Source: a virus. From it: DNA of 22,660 nt. The translations under genes and the position numbers were made by a program. Under the pieces are notes generated by a model, which had not been told where the DNA came from, ran no database searches, and saw only the letters and a list, made by a program, of their open reading frames with translations. The DNA is taken from IMG/VR virus record IMGVR_UViG_3300017776_000214, positions 1 to 22,660 of that record; one strand, written 5' to 3'. Below are positions 22,394 to 22,660 of the stretch, one piece after another (position 1 is the stretch's first letter; every line of letters begins with the position of its first letter).

Positions 22394-22660
22394 TTATTTA
22401 TAAGAAAAAACGGCTTCCGTGGAAGTTAGGTCGTCTACCTCTTCCTTCCTAAGTCTTCTTCCTACTATCCAAAACAACGTCTTCTCCTTGGAGACATCGA
22501 TATTTTCCCTCATCCATTTATGTGCTTTTCCTTCATAGATGTCGTCTATGAGTTCTCCGTTCACTTCTTCCCATATGGATTTAGAGTAGGCATCCTTAGT
22601 CAGGTGTATCTCATACTCTGGGAATTCCAGCACCTCTTGGGGAAAATTCTCATACCTAAA
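22394..22660 (-). CDS. Partial gene of unknown function, cut by the right edge
   Basis: The frame is open to the window edge, giving 88 visible C-terminal residues. A GTG at 22633 could be a start but has no ribosome binding site, and the codons before it (FRYENFPQEV) read as normal protein, so the gene very likely begins outside the window. The visible part is charged alpha/beta (YEIHLTKDAYSKSIWEEVNG, KTLFWIVGRRLRKEEVDDL) and not recognised. It ends 7 nt before the protease start. Confidence 0.6.
   Translation of the reverse strand, partial: FRYENFPQEVLEFPEYEIHLTKDAYSKSIWEEVNGELIDDIYEGKAHKWMRENIDVSKEKTLFWIVGRRLRKEEVDDLTSTEAVFSYK
22395..22402 (-). promoter_or_regulatory. Possible late promoter (TATAAATA) before the protease gene
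   Basis: A perfect TATAAATA on the minus strand lies 8 nt before the protease ATG. It coincides with the codons TAT-AAA-TAA ending the upstream gene, and a transcript from it would be nearly leaderless, so it may be chance. Confidence 0.35.

Noticed and set aside
22394-22633. Complete 79-residue minus-strand gene starting at GTG
   Set aside because: The frame stays open to the window edge, there is no ribosome binding site before the GTG, and the upstream codons look like normal protein, so it is treated as a partial gene.

Overview
The window looks like part of the genome of a T4-like (tailed, myovirus-type) phage, most likely marine. Four lines of evidence support this. Perfect copies of the T4 late-promoter word TATAAATA sit directly upstream of several genes. 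The start/stop overlaps are tight, mostly ATGA or TAATG. There is an Hsp20-type chaperone of the kind T4-like cyanophages carry. Many products begin with a peptide that matches the T4 capsid-targeting sequence of internal head proteins (MKTYQEFIAE-like, cut after an aliphatic-x-Glu site by the prohead protease gp21). I see no rRNA, tRNA, transposase, integrase or CRISPR array.

Layout. 1-522: small heat-shock protein. 523-977: gene-free stretch with homopolymer tracts, a 105-bp-offset G-rich repeat, hairpins and a late promoter. 978-1600: a small Pro-rich protein, a second late promoter, a possible small ORF, a very strong hairpin and a clear terminator. 1676-11155: a compact, mostly overlapping operon of eight genes, all with a capsid-targeting-like N-terminus: ParB-like fold, PAP2 phosphatase, a 1224-residue acidic giant, a candidate nuclease, a two-domain unknown, a three-module unknown, a KOW-like protein and a ligase-like nucleotidyltransferase. 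11157-14214: late promoter, two small soluble proteins, a 37-residue membrane peptide and a triple fusion (nucleotidyltransferase, RimK-type ATP-grasp, retropepsin-like protease). 14218-19989: late promoter, another capsid-targeted protein, two conserved phage proteins, a second acidic/Pro-rich giant paralogous to the first, and a modular 547-residue protein. 20062-20979: membrane protein with a coiled coil. 20959-22660 (minus strand): RuvC-like resolvase, a previously unlisted 41-residue glycine-zipper membrane peptide, a trypsin-like lipoprotein and a partial gene running off the right edge.

Main interpretation. From 1676 to 19989 the phage seems to carry a large set of proteins addressed to the inside of the head, at least ten with a good targeting peptide and two with a weaker one. 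They include several enzymes that would be delivered with the DNA at infection. Many also carry extra aliphatic-x-Glu sites at apparent domain boundaries, so some may be polyproteins that the prohead protease cuts into separate cargo domains. Targeting and cleavage are inferred from motifs and would need virion proteomics to confirm.
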